From positions 186,001 to 250,000 of the forward strand of contig MU400513.1 of assembly GCA_022578965.1 (NCBI GenBank): a stretch of DNA of 64,000 nt, read 5' to 3'. This document shows positions 40,204-50,782 of the stretch, in pieces. The stretch comes from Xylaria sp. FL1777. Lineage: Eukaryota > Ascomycota > Sordariomycetes > Xylariales > Xylariaceae. Each line of letters opens with the position of its first letter. The first letter of the stretch is position 1. Below the pieces are notes generated by a model. The model saw only the letters and a program-made list of their open reading frames with translations. It had not been told where the DNA came from and ran no database searches. The position numbers and the translations under genes are program-made.

Positions 40204-40507
40204 TAAAATAAAGCAATACAATTGCGCAAAATCTACTATACTACTTTAATTGCAAAAAAATAAATTATAACTTATATATTTAAGCAATTAAGCTATATAT
40301 AAATTAAAGAATTAAACGATTAATTAAAAGGCTATCTAACAATACAAATAAAGCAACCGTAGCTAATTTTCATCTTTTTCTGCGTGTTCGTTAAGTCTAT
40401 TCTTTAAAATCTAGCGCAATACTTATACTCTTATTCCTACCATATAACTCAGCCCAGACTTACTCCAACTGGCTAGTCAGCTCATTCAGCCACTCTACTC
40501 TACTTCA
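40204..40507 (-). repeat. LTR of element B, right copy (304 bp)
   Basis: Pairs with 25,530-25,833. The last ~110 bp (from about 40,400) keep a nearly normal C+G content, while the first 200 bp are RIP-mutated. This marks the right edge of the mutation footprint. Confidence 0.9.
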
Positions 40508-40647
40508 ATATAGACTTAAAAACAGCTACTATGCTTGGCAACAGCCCCGATAGGAGGCATAGACCTTTGCAGCCATAACAAATTATTATATGCAGAATAA
40601 AAAGTCAATCACTTAGTTCTAAGCCCTGACGTATAGCCCTTGTTATA
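40508..40647 (+). repeat. 3' LTR of element A, remaining part (140 bp)
   Basis: Matches 18,700-18,839 apart from transitions, this copy being the one that keeps C and G. It starts with the 4-bp duplication ATAT and ends GTTATA, followed by the 5-bp target duplication GGGTC. Confidence 0.92.
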
Positions 40648-40658
40648 GGGTCTGCCAT
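40648..40658 (-). pseudogene. displaced original start of the ankyrin gene
   Basis: On the minus strand this reads ATG GCA GAC CC, i.e. Met-Ala-Asp-Pro, ending exactly at the target duplication. Removing the insertion puts it in frame with the codons at 18,505 and below. Met-Ala-Asp-Pro-Leu is the usual opening of fungal STAND N-terminal domains, so this is very probably the ancestral start codon, now 22 kb from its gene. The sequence above it (40,659 onward) would be the orphaned promoter and leader. Confidence 0.85.
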
Positions 40659-43600
40659 GGTAGGTACAGATGGAGATTCGGAGCAAAGATCCTGATAACT
40701 AGTTGACTGACAAAAGAGAAACTGATGAAGAAGAGGGGTTCAAGGAAAACAGGCAGGCTCTCCGGTAGATAAGACTCTGCAGGCTGCAATCTCACCCCAC
40801 GTGATGTCAGGGTTTCTATTTCCAAGAGCTAGTCAACAGACTGGGCATTTAGGAAGTGCTCTTCTTTAGAAGAAAAAAGTAAGGCAGCATGCTAGGCTTT
40901 TTTATAACACAGCCGCTCCACTGCCCCGGGAAAGCTTCTCTTGCTTGGTTGCCGCACAAGTTATGTTTCGTGGACTTGCTGAGGCTCGTTGCTTAAACTA
41001 CTACGCAAAATAATTAATAGCGGTGCGGAGTCACAGCTCCCAGTCATGTAGGCTGTATGGGCTGTACGGCTGTATGGTTAACTGGTGGTGTGGCTGGGCT
41101 TAAATAGCTTTAATCCGTATTGAATCGAGTATTGGGACCGTAACGCACGGTTCTTTTTAGAAGCTTTGGACCGTTTTGTTGCTACACGAAGCAATATTGA
41201 ACACTTGTACGAAGGCACCTACTATCTCATTGTTGAAATGTAGTCGTCGGCGTTCCCCGTTTTCCTTCTTCGCTTCTTCACTAGAGACCGTACGGCAGCC
41301 TACCTATATCAACAACAAGGTCCAAACTTATTTCAGACTGCTTCCCCCCCTTTCGCTAGAACTCTATATATCCAAGCTTAACATTAGCTTTTCTGTTCCA
41401 TTTCTACGTAATGCAGAAAACCTCCGGTCATGATTCATTCCAAGAGTTAACATGGGGTCCCCCCTATGAAAGGGCGTCTTTCGGGCGGACACCTCGCAGA
41501 AGAATTCTTCCCTCTTCACCTCACTTTCTCGATCGTCTCGTGGATCCCGTGAGAGGTAATTTCGCGACGGTTGGCGAAGTTGTTTTGCCCACCCACCGTC
41601 CGGGCTCGGGTGCGAGGGGATGGATGGAAGGGCGGATCGCACAGGGTTTGATTTTATAGGGTGGGTTCGAGACCTTCGTAGTTCGCACGAACACGACAAA
41701 CCCGACTACCAAGGCCTAGAGTGGCTCATGTTCCCCCTATACAAGTTGTTCTAAACCACCTTGCCTTGCATGCCGAGTTATTCGAAGGAGAAAGTATTCG
41801 CGTTTTAGGAGCTTCATCAATCAATCAAGTATTCAAAGTCTTGGCAATGCCAAAATTGGTAGCAAGCCGATTTGTTCAGATTAGAAGAAGACCACCAGCC
41901 ATCAGGCACCAGGCAACCAGGGCCAAGGACATCCCAAGGACCTTCCAATCTCATCGACATCGAAGTCGGGCACAGGCCTTATACATCGTTCCGATCGGTT
42001 ATGTTGAGATTTAAAAGACCGATTCAATTCCAAACGACGAGATACAACAGCAGGTTCATATCGTGTTAAGATATTTCGAGTGTCTTCTCATATTTTCATT
42101 CGTCCAGATCATTAGCATCAGCCATCAATTAAACATCTCACAACCGAAGTAACGACAAAAAAAAGATATACCTGTTGTTTCTGGCACTTTTCTTTTGGTT
42201 CATGGCTCAGAAGCTTGCAAGGAGGTGTTCTAACTAGAACTATTTGCCCATTGTCGTTGAAGCGCTGCAGAATAAGTGCGTGCAGATTACAGCACGCATT
42301 CAATTAGGGATTGCCGGACGGGCCCAGACTCACAACATCATGTCTGAGAATGAGTACGGAGTGCGTGCCTCCTATTTTCTTCGTTTAGTTAGATGTAGTA
42401 AGTCTCGAAAATGTATGGGATTGCCCTTATAGAATGCTTGCTGATGACGAGGATGGATTATCTATCCCTTGTTGAGATAGTTATTTCCTTTTCTTACATT
42501 TCGAGTAGAATCCAACTTCATATTCACAAGTGTGTTATTACCGGCTTGTTCGATGTGAAGATGTCTCAGTTGTGCGATGATGATTCGTTGCTGAGCACGA
42601 AGAGTTTTCAGATTGTCGTCAGAAGAAAGCCAATCGAGCAAGGGAGCACTATTCCTTAGCCTAGGCTGACGAATTGTGTGTGCTTAATGTCCCCTCCCCA
42701 TTGCCTTGGCTAAGGTACGGGGGAAATTAGGACATTGGCAAGGGTTTTTATTGTCAGCCACGCTGGAACCGCATCAACGTAAGGTTGGGAGGGTTTTCGT
42801 GACTTTGCAAAGGGGCAGGGGACTATATGTTGCTATATCTCCTGACAAATAGCACTTGTGCTGAGAAAGGTCAATCTCCCTTGGGGGGCGAAACAGATGG
42901 ATGCCGTCCAGCAATTTCTCGGACCCAACGGTGCTGATCTACTCCTTTTCTCCGAGCTCAGACATCGATAGAACGTGGGCTAGAATTACGGCACGCAGCA
43001 TCATCGGACTCGCCCACGAGGACATCACGGGGATCGGCAAAGACCCTACTATAGCCGTCTTGATGAGTCCCGAGTGGGGAACGCCGGAGGGTACCTACTG
43101 TACATTGGGAGCGTTGACGATTTCCACTAGATCTACAGCCTAGATTCGCTACACAGAGGACTCATCACAAACTACGACCTCTGCTTCGGAAGGAGGTGGG
43201 GATTCGAGGAGCCGATCGTCTTTGAACTGCATCTCCGCCATTGCACCGACACGGCGGTATGCAGACTTTGGTGTTGTAAAGCAGTGTAGGGATTTTGAAA
43301 GGCCGCTGGAATAGACGGAGAGCCACGACGTCAAAGCTGCGGTCACTCGCGCTGAGCACAAAACACAAAACCCGCCGGAACGGTCCGAATGCCCGAAGAA
43401 CCCCTGCTAAGGAGAAGATGGGGCAGTTTACTACCGTAAGGAGCAACGCGTGACCCGCTGTTTTAGTGTTGGATAGATTTACTAATGAGCTGAGCCTCAG
43501 CTGAACGGTTGAGGGATGCGTGTCGAGGAAGAAGCTACCTAGTATATGGGAATGGCTACTTCTTGATGCAATACTGTCAACGGTTAAAGGCTAAGGTAGT

Positions 43601-44459
43601 ATAGATCCTATAATTGATGGTTTTAGTGGGAGAATATCTGCAGAATCTGTAAAGCTGAGCACTCAATAATAGAATGATATGAACAAGTAAGGCGTACGTC
43701 TAAGCTGTAAGGTCTGACTAACTTTGCAATGATAGCAATAACAATACAGATGAAGTAGATATAGAAGAAACTAAATGATGTGTGTTGCCAAGGCCGGCTT
43801 GAACCCGGGCTTCGATCCCGTGGAGTGGAGTGCCGATCATGCCTGTACGGAACCTTTTCCACCGGCTTCGGGTCGTCGATCCTCCTGAAGTGTCCAATGA
43901 AGATGTATAAAAATTAAAGCAGTGATAAGTGGAGGACATAGCAGCCATATTGATCGTGCTGGGAATCCTCTCAAACAGACGTGCGTACCTACCCACTCCC
44001 GATCCTGTACCAATCCCAATCTACATTTACAAGAAACCTTGCTTCGTGGTGACGGTGCTCTACTAATCAGGTGTATTTTCATTTCTCAGTTGCCCACGAT
44101 GGTGATGACGCCTAGGGGGTTGACGCAAGTAATATACGAGTCAGCAGCGCCCCTTATATCTCCGGCTTCAAGGAGCCATTCGTGGAACAATGAGCTTAAA
44201 GGTCCACTTGCCCTTTTCGGCATCGATCTAGCTTCCGCCCTCCCATTATTGGTTAGTTGCGGCAAGCTACGAGCATGGTCGAACATGCAGGAACGCGGAC
44301 TGGCGACCTCCTTTGAGTGACGACACTGCGGCTGGTCCGGACGTCTACGGAGAGTATGTAGGTATTTAAAGGTGTAGGCTGCCTCCGCGAGTTCGATAAG
44401 TGCGAGTGTCTCACGCTTCACACGTCATCCGAGTCTTCGCTGACCTGCCTTGGGATACA
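40659..44459. other. gene-poor region including orphaned ankyrin promoter
   Basis: 3.8 kb of normal base composition with no gene I can support. The first part should be the former upstream region of the ankyrin gene. Frames of 60-110 codons occur (for example 41,176-41,699 and 42,901-43,143) but overlap on both strands, have no domains and no consistent splicing. At 42,899 an ATG opens only 24 codons before a stop. The stretch just before 44,460 is the cellulase promoter. Confidence 0.5.
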
Positions 44460-45988
44460 ATGCGGTCCTTCATCCTCAGCAGCACATTCGCCGGTCTCGC
44501 CGCCGCTGCGGCCGGGCCGTATGCTCAATGCGGAGGTAACGGCTGGACGGGAGACACATCATGCGTATCGGGTTACGCCTGTACCTTTTCGAGCGAGTGG
44601 TACTCCCAGTGCTTGCCCGGGACTGCTTCCACCACAGTAGCCCCCACGACGACGACGAAGACGACGGCACCCAGTTCGACAACCACGAAGCCTAGCTCGA
44701 CGGGCACAGCTGGAAAGCTCAAGTGGCTTGGGATCAACTTGTCAGTCGCCGAGTTTGGAACGGGCACTTATCCGGGAGTCTGGGGCAAGGATTTCTATTT
44801 CCCTGCCGAGTCGTCGATATCAGTAAGGACCGGAAGCAACACCTCTGCTTTCCAGGGGTAGATTCTGACTAGTTATCACAGACTCTCATCAACGATGGCT
44901 ATAACATATTCCGCGTGGCTTTCTCCATGGAGCGTCTCGTACCCGACGAGCTCACTGCCCAAAGTGCTTCCGCCTACCTGACGAATTTGACTGCTACGGT
45001 GAACTACATTACCAATAACGGTGCATACGCCATCCTAGACCCGTATGTGATTCTTGAAATGTCGCCTTTTCTATCTTTCACAAATTCATGAAACGGCGAT
45101 TTCCGTGTCGCCTTCTATAGCTTCTATCTACTTCTACATAGTCATTAACCCCCATCTCGCTGACTTGTATTTTTAAAGACACAACTTCGGACGCTACTAC
45201 AGCAATATCATTACCGACACAACAGGCTTTGGTAGCTTCTGGACGACGGTGGCGACGGCCTTCAAGTCCAACGACAAGGTCATCTTCGATACCAACAACG
45301 AGTACCACGACATGGACCAGACACTCGTTCTGAACCTGAACCAGGCCGCCATCAACGCCATCCGCGGCGCCGGCGCCACGTCCCAGTACATCCTCGCAGA
45401 GGGCAACAGCTGGTCCGGCGCGTACGTCTGGAACACGACCAACAACAACCTCGCCAGCCTGACGGACTCGGCCAACAAGCTCATCTACGAGATGCACCAG
45501 TACCTCGACTCGGACAACTCAGGCACGTCCGACGTGTGCGTGTCCAGCACCATCGGCGTGAACCGCGGTGAGTAAAACCCCAGAGTCATATTCCCCGCGC
45601 GCCGACGACCCCGAGAGTTATCTCTGCCCTCTTTTTCCCTGGCCAAAGCCCATATATAAAAACACCCATTTAGAATTCGTCCCAGATCAACACTCGAAGA
45701 TAGAAATATACTGACCCCCTGAGTGCTGCAGTCATCGGCGCCACCGAATGGCTGCGCGAGAACGGCAAGATCGGCATCCTGGGCGAGTTCGCCGGCGGCG
45801 CCAACACGCAGTGCCAGAGCGCCGTCTCGGGCCTGCTCGCGCATCTGCAGGAGAACAGCGACGTGTGGCAGGGTGCCTTGTGGTGGGCTGCCGGACCTTG
45901 GTGGGGTGACTACATCTACAGCTTCGAGCCCCCGAGCGGCACTGCCTACACCTACTACGGCTCCCTGCTCAAGTCGTACGCCCCTTAG
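44460..45988 (+). CDS. secreted endo-beta-1,4-glucanase, GH5 with N-terminal CBM1
   Basis: Hydrolyses internal beta-1,4 bonds of cellulose outside the cell. Exons are 44460-44822, 44882-45042, 45179-45567 and 45732-45988 (389 aa), all GT..AG and in phase. The start at 44,460 directly opens a signal peptide ([18 protein letters not shown]). Residues ~19-54 are a CBM1 with the Cys/aromatic pattern [11 protein letters not shown]...[11 protein letters not shown] Thr/Ser/Pro linker runs to ~87, followed by the GH5 barrel. The acid/base is E216 in DTNNEYHDM and the nucleophile E323 in ILGEFAGG. Close in layout to Trichoderma EGII-type GH5_5 enzymes. No unusual base composition. Neighbours are unrelated. 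Confidence 0.95.
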
Positions 45989-47011
45989 AGTTCACTCTGT
46001 AATGATGGGCTGTCAGGCGGTTGGTCGGTCCCTGGTAGGCTGACTATCTTATTCACTTGTTTTGTGGCTTCGTTGAACCTTCTATTCGAGTACATATATA
46101 TATCTAAAGGAAATAAAATGTAGAATATACATCTCTGATCGAGGTCTGATTGCGTGTCGAGATGTTGAAGGACTTCATGAAACCAGCAAGGCAAGGCGCT
46201 TTCCGGGTAGGTACTACTACGCGGATTCGCTATGGAGTTGGGATATAGGGTGAGATGTTATGTACACCGGGAGCTATCGAGGAGGTAGTGATTCTCAGGT
46301 TGACTTTGACTGTTCCCTTAGTCAGGCTTCATCGTCAGATCGTGGAGTAATCGACGTCCTAATGATGTGCCAAGTGGTGTTTTATAGGGTACAGTGTGGA
46401 CTTCTGAGTGTAGTCATAATATATGACTCTGGTCCTCGTTCTAGATTGCGACCGTCCATATTAAGCTGGTAGGGTGCAATGTTTAAAAACACCGTCGGCC
46501 AGACGCGCCACACTTCTACTCTCATCTTCTGCATGTCTTCGGAACTGACATTTTCGGGGGCGGGGTGGCCGGCTTGCAGTATATACCTGCTTTCAATCGC
46601 TGTCTTTGGGACCAACACTTACAAGGCACTGAAGGAGGATTGGCTAGAAAGGCTATAATAAGAGCATAGTTACAAGAGGCCCGAAGCACACGACCATGGA
46701 ATACTGGCTGAAATTGAACTCTGTCATATCTTCGGGACCTTAGAAATTTGTATTATGAGCCTTTTCTGTTCTAGCTCATTGCTGAGCCGTGGTTAAGGAC
46801 TGGCTTCACATACCGTTGGAACACAGTGAGTATGAGTATTCAATTTATTATACTAGACTGAGAGTATCTCAACAGGGGAAAAGAAAGCTATTTATATATT
46901 ATCCAGGTTTTCCAAGGGGAGGGGCGTGACCAAATCTAGCCCACGGCGTGTATCCAAACTTTCGCAAATCCCGATTCGAGGGGAGAAGCTGGCTGGCATA
47001 GGGGAACTAGC
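45989..47011. other. convergent intergenic region
   Basis: Between the 3' ends of the cellulase (plus) and the reductase gene (minus). A TATATATATCT run at about 46,093 may belong to the cellulase 3' end. No gene is supported. Confidence 0.5.
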
Positions 47012-47929
47012 CTAGTAAACTCCGGGAATGATGACGTATTTCCCCTTGATCTTCTCCTCGCCAAACTTTTGCTTATACCATTGGCCACCGGAAACAGCAC
47101 GAGGAAGCATGGAGAAGAACTCGTTCAGCACGAAGCTCCGGGCAGGAGTAAATGCTAAGCCACCAGCGATCCAGTAGCCCGTCCACTCAACCCACTCCAT
47201 GAAATAGTGCGGGAAGAGCATGTACTTGAAAAGACCATTTTGGGGCACCTCGTAGTGTTTCTCGATAGTCTTCCCCTGCTTCTTCAACTTCTCCTGTCGC
47301 CTCATCTCACCTCGTCGGATCTCGCGCAGTTCCTCATCGGAGAAATAATTGCCAGCCAGCCCGCCATAAAAGATGACGAGGCCGAGAGCGAATCGGGCGA
47401 CGGAGAAGCCTTGAGCCTCCCACTGCGCTTGAGTAGTGGGACCGTAGGCAGCCAACCAGCCGCCGATGGCAGTGGCATTGGAGACTTGGAAGATGATGGC
47501 CAGTGACCAGACCATCACGTGAATCGGGGACATGGATGGCTGCAGGAAGGGGAAAAGAAGGGCGCGGTAGATATAATGCATGACGAACAGCGAAGCTAGC
47601 ACCTTGTTCTGCCATGGCAGGTCGGCAATGCCATTCTCGGCGGGCAAGGTGGTCATCAGGTAGAGGAGGGTGATGAAGCCGGGCGCCTCCATAGTGAGCC
47701 AACCGATGCGCCCAGGCAGATTAAGCTTGCTACTGACAGACGTCTTGCCCATGCCGTACCACGAGACGAGCCATTGCATGGAGCCGATCTGTAAATGGAG
47801 TCAATGAGCTGTGATGATTGAGAGAGAGAGAGAGAGATTTGATCTTACCACGGGGTAGAACCGCCACCACCACGTCAACAGCTCCCAGTTCTCGCGGCTC
47901 GCGGGCAGCCAGCCTTCTACGATGGCCAT
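47012..47929 (-). CDS. steroid 5-alpha-reductase family membrane protein (285 aa)
   Basis: Member of the 3-oxo-5-alpha-steroid 4-dehydrogenase/reductase superfamily, NADPH-dependent membrane enzymes acting on lipid double bonds; the actual substrate in fungi is unknown. Exons on the minus strand are 47929-47849 and 47788-47012. The intron (GTAAGA...TTACAG) carries a (CT)n run and is phase 0. Several membrane segments are visible (PGFITLLYLMTTL, VMVWSLAIIFQVSNA, FALGLVIFYGGLAG). The conserved C-terminal part is present: PHYFMEWVEWTGYWIAGG, then a PRAVSGGQWYKQKFGEE-type tail and YVIIPGVY. I take the first ATG at 47,929, which adds the Trp-rich MAIVEGWLPASRENWELLTW segment conserved in such proteins. 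Confidence 0.85.
47820..47836. repeat. (GA)n microsatellite in intron
   Basis: An uninterrupted GA dinucleotide run lies inside the intron of the reductase gene, close to its 5' splice site on the minus strand. Such runs are usually length-polymorphic. Confidence 0.8.
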
Positions 47930-48618
47930 GATAAGAGAGAGATATCTGTTAACGGGAAGCGGGTAACGGGTGACAAGATGACGTAGAGATCCGTTGTTGA
48001 AGTGGTACAGAAACGAAAAAAAGAAGAAAAAAGTTATGTTTGTTATTTGTGTATTGTCTTACCACGAGGCTGCCCGTTTTTACCGATCCTTTGCTTAGTG
48101 TACGATGGGCGCCCGGATGAGGATTGTGGGGGCGGAAGGACTTGCTGACCCAACACCGATCACCTAACACTGAACCCTGCCGCTCCATAGATTTCGGCTT
48201 TCTCCTCCGCAGTCCCCGCCTGTCAGATCTCAGCTGTCAGGTGATCCACACTAGGTTATGTGATGCTGCTATCGATAAAGAACCCGTACAGGCCTTTAAC
48301 TCCTGATATCATACCTTTTCACCAATGTCATTTAATTCGGATCAAAGATACACTTGTGACACCTTTCTATTTCGCGTCGCCTTTACACCATGGGATTACC
48401 TCTCTCAAAAAGAAGTGGACTTGGAGACAGCAGAAAACTCACACCATACTGTATGGACAACTTGAATTGCTCTCTCCATTATGATCACGTGATGAGCAGG
48501 TTATCTAGTATAGGTCCAAAGGAAGAAGAGGGTACTATTTAGTGTATCGCAAATATTTATATCTCGTCAATCACAAACGAGTGAACGAATCAGACAATGC
48601 ACTCCTCTGACTTAGATC
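47930..48618. other. divergent intergenic/promoter region
   Basis: About 690 bp between the divergently transcribed reductase and Zn2Cys6 genes. It contains an A-rich tract near 48,010-48,040 but no coding frame I can support. Confidence 0.5.
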
Positions 48619-50412
48619 ATGCCGCGACTATATAGACATACAGGTAAGCTGATAGATGATGTGGTCAAAATATCACTGAATTCTCTTTTTAACCACTTTA
48701 CTCATAGCTTGGTAAGCAGAAGATGAGGCATAACCACTCCCGATGACCAGATTGAGCTATCTCTAATTCTCCATGCTGCTAGCAATACCTGCCGGCAGCG
48801 TAAACTGAAGTGTACGTGTACTTGACTTTCAAGAAGCTCATGATCTTGACGACGGCTTACATTCCATTCCGTTATCCCTGTAGGTGATGAGACCTTTCCT
48901 GTCTGCCAGCGATGCTCAAAAGCGCAGCGATACTGTGATCGTTCTGAGAGGCCATCTAGCCACTCAGGCTTGAGCAACATAGATCTGAGTCAGTGACGAC
49001 TCATATATCTAGTGAATTTACCTCCTCTTAACGCAGACCTGTGTATGCAGATAAAAGCTCGTCGTCGGGTGACCCTCCCCGCAAACTTTTACAGTCATCT
49101 GAACTGGCAAACTACTTCCGTGGCTACATCAACAATGTCGCACCGTGGTATGATCTCAGTGACTCGCTATGCTCATTCTCTAGCGAAGTTCCCATACTCG
49201 CCTTGGATGAGCCTCTTCTGTTCTACGCCGTGATAGCTTTGTCCGCAATGCATGTGAGCCAGACAACGGCGCCATCCGCCCGAAACATAGCCGAAACGTA
49301 TCATGCGCAGTGTATACGGCGCCTCATTGACCTTGATCCAGACGACATGTTGATTAAGAAAGGTGTGGCTCTTGCGACCACTTGTCTCTTAAGGTCGTAC
49401 GAAATCCTCGCTGGTAAGCGGAACCGTCACAATCCTAAGCTTACACAAATCGTAGATTGCTGATAGCCTGTGATATGCAGAGGACCATGATCCTAATAGG
49501 CACCTCAAGGGTGCGTTTTCTCTGGCATCGCAACTTCAAGACCTTAGTGATCGTCCCTCCGGAGGTCTCCTTCAATCCGGTTTCTGGAATTATTTACGTG
49601 AAGATATCACTTTCAGCCTATTCGGAAATTGTCCTCTGAAGATAGACTTGGTACATATCCCTAAAGTTCGCATTGTTTCGTCTGATCAAGATCAACTCAA
49701 CGCAATATCCTTAATTCTCGGGCGCATAATCAATGCCATGATCGGGTCTACGGCTGAAGATGCAGGTGGTAGCTGGGAAATCATGTTGTCCTACATTAAA
49801 GACTGGTTATCAGAGCTACAGATATATTTTCAGCCCTTTTCTCGAGCAGCGCTCCCTTCTTTGTCAAGGCTTCCGACTGTACATATGCTCAAAGCATGCC
49901 ATGGTAACCCCCCCTCATAATCGCTTGCTTTTCTAGAATTGGAATGAGGCCAGAATCTAACATTGACTAGCCGCATCGCGACACTATTGTCTAGTGTCAC
50001 TTGCAGTACTTGCAATACACGCGCGATTGGCCGTACAAATCGATGAATTGTTGTCCCTCGCCTCGAACGCAGGTCTCATCGTCGTGGATACAATTACAAC
50101 GAGGGAAGACCTGCTTGAGCAGATTGGTCTCGAGATATGTGGCATCGCGTTTACATCTAACAAGCCATCAGTTCTCGTGAATGCATTTGGCCCTATTTCT
50201 TACTGTAAGTACCAAAAGCGAGTTCGCTCTTGCGTTCCAGCCCCATGCTTACGGCTTTTGAACGTCTAGGCGCAAGATATATACGGACTGAAGCGGCTCA
50301 ACAAGAGTTAGTAAGGCACCTTATGGCATCCAGGAAGACGACTGGTTGGCCGGTCCAACAGATTGTTTCCGATCTACGACAGCACTGGACGGTGAGCCTC
50401 TCGGCACTATGA
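48619..50412 (+). CDS. Zn2Cys6 transcription factor with C-terminal fungal TF domain (433 aa)
   Basis: Nuclear DNA-binding regulator. Proposed exons are 48619-48643, 48708-48711 (4 nt), 48783-48811, 48884-48988, 49051-49413, 49481-49903, 49995-50204 and 50270-50412; phases agree throughout. The binuclear cluster is C10, C13, C20, C27, C30, C37, the canonical CX2CX6CX6CX2CX6C, and needs the 4-nt exon. The rest resembles ARCA-like fungal regulators (Fungal_trans_2): EPLLFYAVIALSAMHVSQT, GNCPLKIDL, ICGIAFTSNKPSVLVNAFGP, TGWPVQQIV. The intron at 48,989-49,050 is the least certain; GTGACG with acceptor 49,036 is an alternative. The protein is short for the class. A PhyH-type enzyme gene lies 370 bp downstream on the same strand and may be a target. 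Confidence 0.8.
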
Positions 50413-50782
50413 AGAGGACCTACTTTCTTTCGCCACTCAACGAGCTTGAATATAGATTTAGACTCCCTGTACGCGATTAAGAGTCTAGAGCGGTTTTCCT
50501 GGAACTGTTCTTCGAATACAAAGTAAGCCGACATGATACGTAATGAATTCGACCATGCTTGTGTCGGAGGTGGGGGAGCCGTGGTCGTCTCATGAACACT
50601 TGCAGCGCTAAACCAAGTGGCCAAACCCGAGCTCGGGTTTCACTCTTATTGGACGAGTACAATACGGTCATCACCAAATGCATCTATAAAGCTACGATAC
50701 ATCGCTTCAAAAAGACGGGATCCAATCTGAATAAATTGTTCAAGAGAATTTTCTACTATTATTCAGTATCGAATCTAGCAGG
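50413..50782. other. short intergenic region between TF and PhyH genes
   Basis: 370 bp holding the TF 3' end and the promoter of the dioxygenase gene. No other feature is seen. Confidence 0.5.

Larger units (their letters stand above)
25530..40507 (-). mobile_element. element B: nested LTR retroelement, RIP-decayed (15.0 kb)
   Basis: Two 304-bp LTRs at 25,530-25,833 and 40,204-40,507 align end to end without gaps. A 4-bp duplication ATAT (25,526-25,529 and 40,508-40,511) flanks the insertion. The better-preserved right LTR ends in CA. Minus orientation is inferred from pol remnants and a pyrimidine tract (purine on the minus strand, 25,835-25,845) next to the left LTR. RNase H and integrase remnants of Ty3 type are readable on the minus strand. 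At 15 kb the element is two to three times the usual size, so it may itself hold further insertions; about 25.8-31 kb and 35-40.2 kb are unassigned. Confidence 0.85.
18506..40647 (+). mobile_element. element A: Ty3/gypsy LTR retrotransposon, RIP-decayed, interrupted by element B
   Basis: Bounded by LTRs that begin TGTTA and end TTATA (TTACA before C-to-T), with a 5-bp target duplication. The parts are the left LTR 18,506-18,839, the interior to 25,331, and the right LTR split at 25,332-25,529 / 40,508-40,647 by element B. Without B the element is about 7.2 kb, normal for gypsy. Plus orientation is shown by gag zinc knuckle, RT, RNase H, integrase and chromodomain remnants in that order. A purine tract (25,315-25,328) directly before the 3' LTR agrees. 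All reading frames are destroyed by stops from CAA/CAG/TGG-to-TAA/TAG changes. It inserted into codon 3-4 of the ankyrin gene. Confidence 0.93.

Noticed and set aside
42901..43143. 80-codon plus-strand frame and a neighbouring 24-codon ATG frame
   Set aside because: No domain, no splice continuation, and overlapping minus-strand frames of equal quality; treated as non-coding or unrecognisable relic.
43785..43870. tRNA-like T-arm (GGGTTCAAGCC on the minus strand)
   Set aside because: No D arm, anticodon arm or acceptor pairing could be placed around it.
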